From: Streptomyces venezuelae
GTDB lineage: Bacteria; Actinomycetota; Actinomycetes; Streptomycetales; Streptomycetaceae
Length of the DNA stretch: 64,000 nt
Reading direction: 5' to 3'
Assembly (NCBI RefSeq): GCF_008642315.1
Contig: NZ_CP029192.1
Coordinates: 7,874,001 to 7,938,000, forward strand
A program made the translations under genes and the position numbers. A model generated the notes under the pieces. That model was not told where the DNA came from. It searched no databases and worked only from the letters and a program-made list of their open reading frames with translations. Positions 37,756 through 45,853 of the stretch are shown here, in pieces. Position 1 is the first letter of the stretch. Each line of letters opens with the position of its first letter.

Positions 37756-38979
37756 TCACCACGCCTCCGATTCCGTGGCGGGCCCGTTCGGAGGCGGGGT
37801 CTCGGGGGCCTTGCGTGCCTTTGCCCGAACCCTCAGGGCGAGGAGCGGGAAGACGAGAACGGACACCATGGCGGCGCCCACCAAGGCCGCGGCCTCGCCC
37901 TTCTCCAGGGCTCCGTCGTCCAGGCCGATGGTGGTGATCGCGACGACGAGCGGCAGGCAGGTCGAGGAGTACAGGGTCAGGGCCCGGCGGTCGGAGGAGT
38001 TCAGGTCGCGAGGGGCCAGCGCGTGGACCGGGAGCCCTCGTACGAGCAGGAACAGGAGCAGGAAGACGGGCAGCAGCAGGAGGGCCCGGCCGCCGTCGAT
38101 CAGTGAGGCGAGGTCGAAGTTGATGCCGGTGACGATGAAGAACAGGGGGACGAGAAATCCGAAGCCCATCGCCTCCACCTTGCCGAGGACCTATTCGCCG
38201 GCCTCGGGGGCGGCCCCCTGGAACACCAGCCGGGTGAGCAGGCCCGCCGCGAAGGCGCCGAGGAGCACGTCGAGGCCGAACGCCGCGGACAGGGCGAGCA
38301 TGGCGACCAGCAGCAGCATCACGAAGCGGACGGCGAACTGGCCGCTGGTGTGCAGCGTCGTGCGGATGACCTGGGCGAACCATGGTGGGTGGGGGCGCAG
38401 GGCCCAGTAGATCGCCCCGGCCGTGATGAGCGCGAAGGCGGCGAGCAACGCCGTGGACACGCCTGGTTCGCGGCCGCTGAGCAGCACCGCCATGGCGACG
38501 ATGGGGCCGAATTCGCCGACGGCGCCAAAGGCCATCGTCACCGTGCCGAAACGGCCTCGCAGGTCACCGCTGTCGCGCAGGAGCGGCAGGACGGTGCCGA
38601 GGGCCGTGCTGGTCAGCGCGGTGCCGATGACCACGCTTCGGGACAGGTCCATGCCGGTCAGTGCCAGGGCGACGCCGAGGCCCAGGACCAGGGAGACGAT
38701 CCAGGCCCACACGGAGCGGCGCAAGGTGTCCCCGCGGATGGCCGCGAACTCGATCTCGTACCCGGCGAGGAAGATGAGCATGGCCAGGCCGAGCTCCGAG
38801 AGCGTGTCGATGACCGCGTCGTGCCGGGCCAGGCCGAGGACGTCGGGGCCGATGAGGATCCCGAGCACGATCTCGAAGATCACCAGGGGGATCCGGACCC
38901 AACGGCGGGTGCCGTGCGCGAGAAGGGGAGCGAGGACGGCGACGCCGGTGATCAGGACGAGGGTTCCCGGATGCGTCAC
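37756..38979 (-). pseudogene. CPA2-type cation:proton antiporter interrupted by an in-frame TAG
   Basis: The GTG at 38979 begins MTHPGTLVLITGVAVLAPLL. The first 262 codons cover most membrane helices (ELGLAMLIFLAGYEIEF, LDVLLGAFAAGLLTR). A TAG at 38191-38193 follows AAPEAGE. Without changing frame the coding continues as VLGKVEAMGFGFLVPLFFI to ALRVRAKARKAPE and stops at 37756. This is a single nonsense mutation in an otherwise intact Na+/H+ or K+/H+ antiporter transmembrane domain. It converges on the ClC gene, with 25 bases between stops. Confidence 0.85.
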
Positions 38980-39492
38980 ACCGGCCTCCGCACGCGCGCG
39001 CCGCTCCGTGGGGTCTTGTCGGGCATGGCTGGTCAGTCCTCGGTGTCTCCCTCGGCTTTGCCCCGCGCGTCAGGCAGTTTCAGCGCGCCGCGTGACCACT
39101 GCTCGTTCCGCATGGGGTCCGGTTCGCCGTCCCTGCCGCTTGCGGTGGTCAGCGGCGGGACGACGGCGGGGGCGACGGCGCGTCGCGCAGGGGTGCGCAT
39201 GGTTCGAGCGTCGGGGCCGAGGAAGCCCGCCGCATGTGGGGTCGACCATGCGGGCGACCTGCGAGCTACCTGCGGGCGGCTGTCCGGCGTACCGGCGGCC
39301 GACCCGGGCGTCCTGCCCGACCTCGTCATGGCCTCGGTGCATGACCGAGGGCCCGGTGGCCACCGCCGCCTCGAACAACCCGACCTCGTCGACGCCGGTG
39401 ACGGCCGTCAAAAAGGCCGGACTCGACCAGCATGCCTGGGCGCGGGCGGCGCGGACGCAGCAGTCACGGGCCCGTGGCTCCGCAGGACTCCT
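38980..39492. other. About 510 bases without a recognisable gene
   Basis: Minus-strand frames encode scraps (for example VGLFEAAVATGPSVMHRGHD and MRNEQWSRGALKLPDARGK) in different registers that I cannot assign. They look like remains of a gene between the antiporter and the lanthipeptide cluster. No hairpin of note is seen. Confidence 0.4.
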
Positions 39493-40812
39493 TCAGCACA
39501 GCAGAAGAGCCGCCTGCCACGGCAGTTCGCCGAGTGGCGCCGCGGGATTGGTCGCACTGTGCAGCGCGAGCGCTGCGCCCGCCGCCCCGTCCAGGAAGCC
39601 CGGGCGGTGGACCACCGACCCGACTCCGGGGGCGGCGGCGGGCCACAGGAAGGGGTGGGACGGGTGCGCCGCGGCCGCCAAGGAGGTGGTCAACCCCGGC
39701 AACAGAGCGGCCAGTTCCTCTCCGCCGGGCTCCCGTGCCATGAGGGACACGATCGTGGTCAGCCCCGCGAGGCCGTGGCAGAGCGTGGGGTCGGCGAAGT
39801 CGCCGCGGCGACAGGCGTGGGCGACCGCGGTCACCGCCTGCCGGTTCCAATCCGGTTCCTTCAGGGCCAGCGAGGCCAGTTGGAGGGTGCGGGCGACGCC
39901 GGGTGTTCCGTAGCACCAGCCGGTGCGTGCCTCGGCCAGCTCGGGACGGTCTCCGGCGGCCGCGGTCAGTTCGGCGTCCAGCGGCACGATGTTGGGCCAG
40001 CCCACGCCGTCCGGGCTGCGACGGGCCAGCAGCCATTCGGTGATGGTGCGGATCGCCCGCTCCTGGCCGGGCACGCGGACGCCCGCGCGGTGGGCGAGGG
40101 AGAGCAGCGCGAGCGGGCCGGGGATGCCGTGGGCGAGACCTACGTTGAAGTGTCCATCGGGGACTCCCAGGGGCTCGCTGAACAGGATCGGGTCGGCGGT
40201 CCACCAGCCGGGCACGGTCCTGCCGCCCGGTTCGGTGACCGGGTGGGTGAGGGCGACGAGGTGGGTGAGGACGAGCTCGGTGGTCTCGCGGTGCTCGGGT
40301 CCGGCCGCGAGGAGCAGGCGGCCCAGGCCGGAGAGGCCCGCCACCACGTCGTACCCGGCCATCCTCGCCCCGGCCGGCCTCATGCCCGAGGTTCCGGTGG
40401 TTCCGGGCCCCAAGCGGGGTGCGTCTTCCTCGACAAGTCGCCGGGCCAGCAGCGCCACCTGGACGTCCAGCTTGGTGAGCAGCGCCGCGTACTCGCCTGG
40501 TCTGGTGACGGCCGTGCGCGCGGCGAAGGCGACCGCGGGCAGTCCCGCGTAGAGCCCTTCGCGTGCGGGTCTGGCCACGCCGGTGACCGCCGCCGTCAGG
40601 TGCGCGTGCGTGGCGCGCGCGGAGTCGGGGTCGGTGTGGGCGAGTGCCGCGAGGAGCAGCGCGACGCCCGCGTGGCCGTCCGCGAGGGACTGGGGATGCC
40701 ACAGGGAGCGGGTCTCGGCGAGCTCCGGGGTCTGACCCGCGGCCACTTGTGCGGCCAGCGCGACCGGATCGGTGAGGCGCTCGGCGAGGAGCGCGACGGG
40801 GTTCTCGGTCAT
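39493..40812 (-). CDS. lanC: Lanthionine synthetase C-like cyclase (LanC)
   Basis: Protein of 439 residues with an alpha-toroid repeat pattern and the LanC zinc ligands: Cys in GWCYGTPGV (about residue 299) and Cys-His in LCHGLAG (about 343-344). GLAHGIPGPLALLSLA and GLSGLGRLLLA are further GxxG repeats. It catalyses addition of cysteine thiols to dehydrated Ser/Thr to form lanthionine rings. Its ATG overlaps the lanB stop (40809-40812), so LanB and LanC are translated together. Confidence 0.92.
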   Translation of the reverse strand: MTENPVALLAERLTDPVALAAQVAAGQTPELAETRSLWHPQSLADGHAGVALLLAALAHTDPDSARATHAHLTAAVTGVARPAREGLYAGLPAVAFAARTAVTRPGEYAALLTKLDVQVALLARRLVEEDAPRLGPGTTGTSGMRPAGARMAGYDVVAGLSGLGRLLLAAGPEHRETTELVLTHLVALTHPVTEPGGRTVPGWWTADPILFSEPLGVPDGHFNVGLAHGIPGPLALLSLAHRAGVRVPGQERAIRTITEWLLARRSPDGVGWPNIVPLDAELTAAAGDRPELAEARTGWCYGTPGVARTLQLASLALKEPDWNRQAVTAVAHACRRGDFADPTLCHGLAGLTTIVSLMAREPGGEELAALLPGLTTSLAAAAHPSHPFLWPAAAPGVGSVVHRPGFLDGAAGAALALHSATNPAAPLGELPWQAALLLC

Positions 40813-43800
40813 GATCGGGCCCTTTCCCGGTCGAGGTGGGCCTGGACCGCGCCGCGGGCCACGGCCAGACTCTGTGCCTCGGCCGTACGGTCCGTGCCGA
40901 GGCGCCGGTTGCAGTGCATGTGGACGAGGGAGGCGAGCACCGCGTCAGGGGAGACGCTCAGCGCGCCCCGGGCCTGCCCCTCGCGCACCAGCCTTCCGAA
41001 ACGTTCGACCGCCGCGTGGTGCGTGTGGGCCTCCGGGCCCTCCGGCGCGAGGTGGGCGAGTGCTTGTCTCCTGCGTGCCGCGAAGGCCTTGTGGTGCTGT
41101 TCCCGCTTGGGGTACGTGCGGGTGAGCCAGTGCCGCCAGTCTTCGCCGTAGCCCCGGTGGAAGGCCGATATCAGCCCGGTCACGTCGTGCGCGGTGGCCA
41201 GGATCCGGTCGCTCGCCGGGGCCGCGAGGCGTTCGAGCACCAATTGGCTGTCCGCGTGGAACACCTCTTCGGCCGCGCCGAGCAGCGTCGGTCCTCCATA
41301 GCGCTCGGTCTCGGGCGAGTAGCTGTCGAGGCGCAACCCCCGGGCGAGTCCGTCCGCGGCCAGTTGCTGTGCCAGGTCGTGGAGTCGGGGGAGCAGTACG
41401 CCGTTGAGCAGGGACGGGTCGCCGTGCAGGCGCAGACGCAAGTGCGGGTCCGGATCGGCGTACCGGATGAAGAACCACCGGTCGACGCCGCCCGTCCCGT
41501 CGGGCGGGGTGGGCAGCTCGGACAGGAAGCGGTGCAGCGGCCCGGTGAGGAGTTCGTCCTGGCGCTCGGCGGAGGAGTAGAGCGACGCGTACAACCAAGG
41601 CCCGCCGGGCGGGGTTTCGCCGGTTCCCGGTCGGCTCACGGGGGGTGCGGTGCGCGTGGACCGTGGTGTTCGAGGCTGTGTGAGCCGTGCGGGCCGTTGC
41701 GATCGAGGTCGTGCGGCGCCGGAACGCGGCTGATGGGGCATCAGGGTGGCTACCGCTTCCACCTCGTGGGGGCCGCCGGGCCCGTGCAACCAGCCGCCGT
41801 CGGGGTCCTGGCCCAGGGGCAGTTCGTGGACCAGGGCCTCGCCCGCCCGTTCGCACTCGCGGCGCAGGATCTCCCGGTGCGCGGGGGCGGTGAGGTTCAG
41901 CGGGATGCGGTGGTCGCCGAGGGCGAGCTGGACGTGGTCGGGCACGTGCCAGACCTCGCGCCACTCCGCCAACGACGGGCCGTTCGCTTCCAGGCGCCAG
42001 CGGGCCGGGGCGAGCAGGGTGCGTCCCGTGCGTACGGCGGGCAGGAACGGCAGGTCCTCCGCCGCGCCCCACTCCCACAGCCGCCACTGTCGGCGGCCGA
42101 ACGCGGCGGCTTCGATGAGGAAGCGCACCGTGTTGGGCGCGGTCAGTTCGCGGTTGAGCACGTGCAGTGCCGACGGGGTCAGTTCGCGGCCGAGCGCGAC
42201 GGAGACGATCCGGAAGCCCTCGGAGTCGGCGCAGACGGCGATGTCGTCGAGGCTGAGGTCGGTGACGCCCGGCGCGGCGGCGCCGGGGTGGGCGCCGATG
42301 ACCAGGCGTCCGTCCAGCCAGGTGGGCACCTGGGCGACGTTGGCGTGCCGGTGGTGGGAGGCCTGGTGGTGGATCTGGACGGGGAGGCGCCCCGCGGGGT
42401 CCTCGCGTGCGGTACGCACCGTCCGGCGGATCGCCTCGGCCTGCGCGGGCTCGAAGAGGTGCGCGAACCGGCCCATGAGGCCGCCGGACGCGGTGGCCGC
42501 GCCGTTGAGGACCAGTGTGAAGTCGCCCCGGTCGACCGCGGCCGCCGACGCCGCCGTGATCTGCACGACGAGTTCGAGTGCGGGCGGCCGTACGCCGCCG
42601 TCGGCCCCGTCCCGGTCCGCGGGCCCGCCCCGCTCGGCGGCCCCGCCGTCGTCCGCGGTCTCCAATCTGCGCAGCCACTGCTCGTCCAGGACCACCTCCC
42701 GCGCCCCGCGTGCCTGCGCCTCGGCCGCGAGCCCCAGCAGCAGCCGCTGTCGCGCGGCACCCAGTGGGGCGGGCCCCGGGTCCGGGCGGTGGCTCGGGGG
42801 CAGCCGGTATCCGGCGGGGGCGCCGAGACCGATGTCGGGGTCGAGGAGTTCTTTGACGGGCACGTGGCGCCCCAGGCCGTACCGCTCGACGAAGTCCTGG
42901 TGGTACGAGGTCAGGCGTCCGCGCCCCGAGGGTGCGAGGCGCCACAGTGCGGCGGCGGCGCGCTCCAGTTCGCGGGCCACCTCGTGCGAGAGCTCGACGG
43001 TGCCGTCCAGGCGCAGGTCCACCTGGACCGCGTGCCCGACGGCGGCGGTGTTTCCGGGATCGGCGGCGGTGTCCTTGGGATCGTCGGAGGTGCGGGTGCC
43101 GTCGAGTGCTGCCGCGGCTCCCTCAAGTGCCGTGCGCCAGGCGGCCCTTCCCTCCCCGAGAGGGGCGCGGAGGTAGTCGTCGAGGGCTCCGCGCAGTTCG
43201 GCGATGCGCCGCGCGGCGCGGGTACCGACCGGGAGCAGGGCTTCGACGTGTGCCAGCGGGTCGGGGGCGTCGAGAGGCGGGCGCAGCTCCGTCAGAAGTA
43301 CCTCCGCGCCGATGAGTTGGGCGACGAGTCGGGCCACGGCGCCTTCGGGTGCCTCGGTGAACCGTGCTTCGACTTCCTGGACCAAGGTCTCGCAGCGTAT
43401 GGGGCGGGCCGCGGCCTCCAGGACGGCGCGCACGACCGGGGTGTGGCGCAGTGTCCGCGACTTGGGGCGGTTCTCGCCCGCCGGTGTGGCGGCATCCTGC
43501 CCGGGTCCGGCCGGTGCGAACGGCAGGACCAGGCGCCCACCGCGTACGAAACACAGCCCGTTGGCCACGACGCTCAGCCCCCGGTGCACGGCCGGGTCAC
43601 GTTCCCACTCGGCGATCAGCCGGGCCAGCAGCCCGGCGTCCAGCCGCGCGGCCTTGTGCCCCGCGCCGGTGAGCTCACCCTTGGTGGCCGCGCCGAAGGA
43701 GCCCCACAGGACGCCCGCGAGGAGTCCGAAGGGGGTGGGCCGGGACGCGGCGCGGAGCAGATAGCGGGTCACTGCGCGATGAGCCTTGCGCAGATCGGAC

Positions 43801-44117
43801 GCGGCGACGGGCGCGTCGGCGAGGACGGCGTCGAGGGTGCGGGCGAGCGAGGGGCTGGAGACCTCCAAGGCCTCGCGGAACAGCGGGTCGGAGACCAGTT
43901 CTGTGAGTTGTACGCGAAGAGTGTCGACGATATCGGCTCCGCTTGGCTCGTCGCCGCCCTCGTCCCGGGCCTTCCTCGCGCGGTCCCGCGAGGACACGTC
44001 CTGTCGGACCGCGTCGTGCCAGGTCGTGCGGGCTTTCGGCCGTGCCAGGAGCGGCGCTCTCAGAAGCACTCCGTCCGCGCAGCGGAACACTGGTTCCGCG
44101 CTTTGATTACGCCGCAT
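40809..44117 (-). CDS. lanB: Full-length class I lanthipeptide dehydratase (LanB)
   Basis: Protein of 1102 residues; the ATG at 44117 follows AAGGGGGCAG. The N-terminal three quarters is the Lant_dehydr glutamylation domain (TRYLLRAASRPTPFGLLAGV, NTVRFLIEAAAFGRRQWRL), which uses Glu-tRNA to activate Ser/Thr. A linker rich in Arg, Pro and Thr (about 785-840) leads to the SpaB_C elimination domain (PWLYASLYSSAERQDELL, WFFIRYADPDPHLRLRLHG). Both halves in one chain point to a lanthipeptide rather than a thiopeptide, whose dehydratase is usually split. It is divergent from the precursor gene. Confidence 0.93.
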   Translation of the reverse strand: MRRNQSAEPVFRCADGVLLRAPLLARPKARTTWHDAVRQDVSSRDRARKARDEGGDEPSGADIVDTLRVQLTELVSDPLFREALEVSSPSLARTLDAVLADAPVAASDLRKAHRAVTRYLLRAASRPTPFGLLAGVLWGSFGAATKGELTGAGHKAARLDAGLLARLIAEWERDPAVHRGLSVVANGLCFVRGGRLVLPFAPAGPGQDAATPAGENRPKSRTLRHTPVVRAVLEAAARPIRCETLVQEVEARFTEAPEGAVARLVAQLIGAEVLLTELRPPLDAPDPLAHVEALLPVGTRAARRIAELRGALDDYLRAPLGEGRAAWRTALEGAAAALDGTRTSDDPKDTAADPGNTAAVGHAVQVDLRLDGTVELSHEVARELERAAAALWRLAPSGRGRLTSYHQDFVERYGLGRHVPVKELLDPDIGLGAPAGYRLPPSHRPDPGPAPLGAARQRLLLGLAAEAQARGAREVVLDEQWLRRLETADDGGAAERGGPADRDGADGGVRPPALELVVQITAASAAAVDRGDFTLVLNGAATASGGLMGRFAHLFEPAQAEAIRRTVRTAREDPAGRLPVQIHHQASHHRHANVAQVPTWLDGRLVIGAHPGAAAPGVTDLSLDDIAVCADSEGFRIVSVALGRELTPSALHVLNRELTAPNTVRFLIEAAAFGRRQWRLWEWGAAEDLPFLPAVRTGRTLLAPARWRLEANGPSLAEWREVWHVPDHVQLALGDHRIPLNLTAPAHREILRRECERAGEALVHELPLGQDPDGGWLHGPGGPHEVEAVATLMPHQPRSGAARPRSQRPARLTQPRTPRSTRTAPPVSRPGTGETPPGGPWLYASLYSSAERQDELLTGPLHRFLSELPTPPDGTGGVDRWFFIRYADPDPHLRLRLHGDPSLLNGVLLPRLHDLAQQLAADGLARGLRLDSYSPETERYGGPTLLGAAEEVFHADSQLVLERLAAPASDRILATAHDVTGLISAFHRGYGEDWRHWLTRTYPKREQHHKAFAARRRQALAHLAPEGPEAHTHHAAVERFGRLVREGQARGALSVSPDAVLASLVHMHCNRRLGTDRTAEAQSLAVARGAVQAHLDRERARS

Positions 44118-44228
44118 CCGCGCAACTGCCCCCTTACTGGATGGCCCATAAAACTGAGTTAAGAAACCCTAATTCGCCTCTCGGGGAATGGCGTCACACT
44201 ACCCAGACTGCCCCTCGCCCGTAACCCC

Positions 44229-44258
44229 TTGACTCCGTCCGCTATCCGTACCTAGATT
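44229..44258 (+). promoter_or_regulatory. Putative vegetative promoter of the lanthipeptide precursor gene
   Basis: TTGACT (44229-44234) and TAGATT (44253-44258) are 18 bases apart, matching -35/-10 elements of the main streptomycete sigma factor. The -10 ends 64 bases before the precursor ATG. Confidence 0.6.
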
Positions 44259-44322
44259 CCGATCCTGTCACCCAAGGGTGGCGATTCGTTCGGTTTCGCA
44301 GGTTCCACCGGAAGGAATTCCC

Positions 44323-44466
44323 ATGCCCGAAAGCATGACTCAGGACCTCTTTGACATCGACCTCACCGAGACCGCCATCCAGGACACCTCGCAGGACGGC
44401 GCCGCAGGCGTGATCTCCGGCGAGGAGTCCTGTTTCCGCACGTGCACGACCTGCTCGATCTGCTGA
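44323..44466 (+). CDS. lanA: Class I lanthipeptide precursor peptide (LanA)
   Basis: A 47-residue peptide. The ATG at 44323 follows GGAAGGAATTCCC. The leader has an FNLD-like box (DLFDIDLTE, residues 9-16), the element recognised by LanB and LanC, then an acidic segment. The C-terminal end, from about residue 30, is VISGEESCFRTCTTCSIC with cysteines at 37, 41, 44 and 47 and six Ser/Thr (32, 36, 40, 42, 43, 45). It ends in cysteine. Up to four rings are possible. It is not a known lantibiotic that I can recall. It faces lanB across 205 bases. Confidence 0.9.
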   Translation: MPESMTQDLFDIDLTETAIQDTSQDGAAGVISGEESCFRTCTTCSIC

Positions 44467-44480
44467 CGCAGACCATGTGA

Positions 44481-44522
44481 CGGCCCGGTTCCGCCAGTGC
44501 TCCGCACACCAGAACCGGGCCG
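44481..44522 (+). terminator. Hairpin after lanA
   Basis: An 11-bp perfect stem (44481-44491 with 44512-44522) and a 20-base loop, beginning 15 bases after the lanA stop. There is no T run. A second small stem (44559-44566 with 44570-44577) follows. Confidence 0.55.
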
Positions 44523-44910
44523 ACCTCCTGCTTGGGCGGACCGGGAGAACCTGGCGGGCAAAAGGGTTGCCCTTTTGGGCAAGGGTTTCTGTTTCATGGG
44601 GCAAGGTTTTCGTTCGGATGTCCGTGCCTGCCCGTGCCGTTGACGCGGCGACAGATTATCGGCGACCTTGAATTTGGTGCTGCTGCTACTGCTGATGATG
44701 CTGCGAAGACAATGCGAACGCTCTGATAAGCGCGGATCACCGGCCTCTCCACCCTCGGTCAGGCAGCGGAACGTACGGCTACGTTCGGCTATTCACCGAC
44801 CCAGTTCGGACGCGGGCGCGGCGGAGAGGCGCGGTGTGCGGCTCTGATTGCGGGGGCTTGGCGGTACTTCGATGTGCGTCGACGGGCGGCATGTGGGGTA
44901 TGCACGTGCC
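44523..44910. other. Leader region between lanA and the methyltransferase gene
   Basis: No second precursor peptide was found. Near 44771-44790 the 10-mers ACGTACGGCT and ACGTTCGGCT are arranged in tandem, heptamer-like repeats of the kind bound by SARP-type activators, about 120-140 bases before the methyltransferase start. Confidence 0.4.
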
Positions 44911-45774
44911 GTGACCGAGACCGCCGGCGAAGACAGCAGCGCACCGGACCTTGAGGCGTCGACCCGCCGCTACTACGAGACGGGCGACGTCGACGCCTTC
45001 TACGACGCCGTCTGGGGCGGTGAGGACATCCACATCGGCCTCTACGCCCACGAGCGGGAGGCCATCGCGGACGCCTCGCGCCGCACGGTGCGGCACGTCG
45101 CGGATCAGGTCCTGGACCTGCTCGGTCCCGACGCCGCCGTGCTCGACCTCGGCTCGGGGTACGGCGGTTCGTCCCGCGCCCTCGCGGAGCGCTTCGGCTG
45201 CCGGGTGATGGCACTCGACCTGAGCGAGGAGCACAACAGACGCCACCGCGCGGCGAATGCGGGGCGTGGACTCGACGGCCTGATCGAGGTCGTCTCGGGC
45301 TCCCTCAACCGGCTCCCCTACGAGGCGCATCGCTTCGACGTGGTCTGGTCCCTGGAGGTCCTGTGCCATGTGGCGGACCGGGAGGGCGCGCTGCGCGAGG
45401 CCGTACGGGTGCTGAGACCGGGTGGTGCGCTGGTCTTCTCGGACATCATGGCGGCCGAGGACGCGTCGGCGCGGGATCTGCGGCCCGCGCTGTCCCGTCT
45501 CGGCGTCCAGAGCCTGGCGACGCCGTCGTACTACCGGGACCGCCTGGCCGCGCTCGGTCTGAAAGCCGATTTCGAGGACCGCACCGAGGATCTCGCGACG
45601 CACTACGCACGCCTCCACGAGGAGGTGCGTCATCGCAGCGGTGAACTGCGCGGTGTCATCAGCCCCGCGTACGTGGAGGGCCTGCTCGCCAATCTGCCGC
45701 TGTGGGCGGACATCACGCGGCGCGGCCTGCTCCGCTGGGGGATCTTTCACGCGCGTCGAGCCGACGGGGTCTGA
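44911..45774 (+). CDS. SAM methyltransferase of the sarcosine/dimethylglycine N-methyltransferase type
   Basis: Protein of 287 residues with GTG chosen at 44911; an ATG at 44872 is also in frame. The N-terminal RRYYETGDVDAFYDAVWGGE and DIHIGLY segment is that of sarcosine/dimethylglycine N-methyltransferases, which make glycine betaine. Then come VLDLGSGYGGSSRALAERFG (SAM motif I) and DVVWSLEVLCHVADR. It could make betaine, or it could methylate the N-terminus of the lanthipeptide next door, as CypM-type enzymes do for other peptides. Location favours the second, sequence the first. Confidence 0.8.
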   Translation: MTETAGEDSSAPDLEASTRRYYETGDVDAFYDAVWGGEDIHIGLYAHEREAIADASRRTVRHVADQVLDLLGPDAAVLDLGSGYGGSSRALAERFGCRVMALDLSEEHNRRHRAANAGRGLDGLIEVVSGSLNRLPYEAHRFDVVWSLEVLCHVADREGALREAVRVLRPGGALVFSDIMAAEDASARDLRPALSRLGVQSLATPSYYRDRLAALGLKADFEDRTEDLATHYARLHEEVRHRSGELRGVISPAYVEGLLANLPLWADITRRGLLRWGIFHARRADGV

Positions 45775-45853
45775 CGACAGGGTCCCGACCGGGGGTGGTG
45801 CATGACGTGAGGCGTCGTGCGGCGTCTCGTACACCGTCACGGATAATGGTCGG

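Noticed and set aside
39033..39411. Small minus-strand frames between the antiporter and lanC as a gene
   Set aside because: Two different registers each carry only short plausible phrases, with no start, domain or coupling. They are better described as scrap.
40836..44162. 1108-codon plus-strand open frame opposite lanB
   Set aside because: Shadow of lanB; protein-like composition is absent, and lanB shows both dehydratase domains.
44323..44466. Thiopeptide or FxLD-type precursor
   Set aside because: No YcaO cyclodehydratase, no split dehydratase and no pyridine-forming enzyme are present. A full-length LanB with LanC indicates a class I lanthipeptide.
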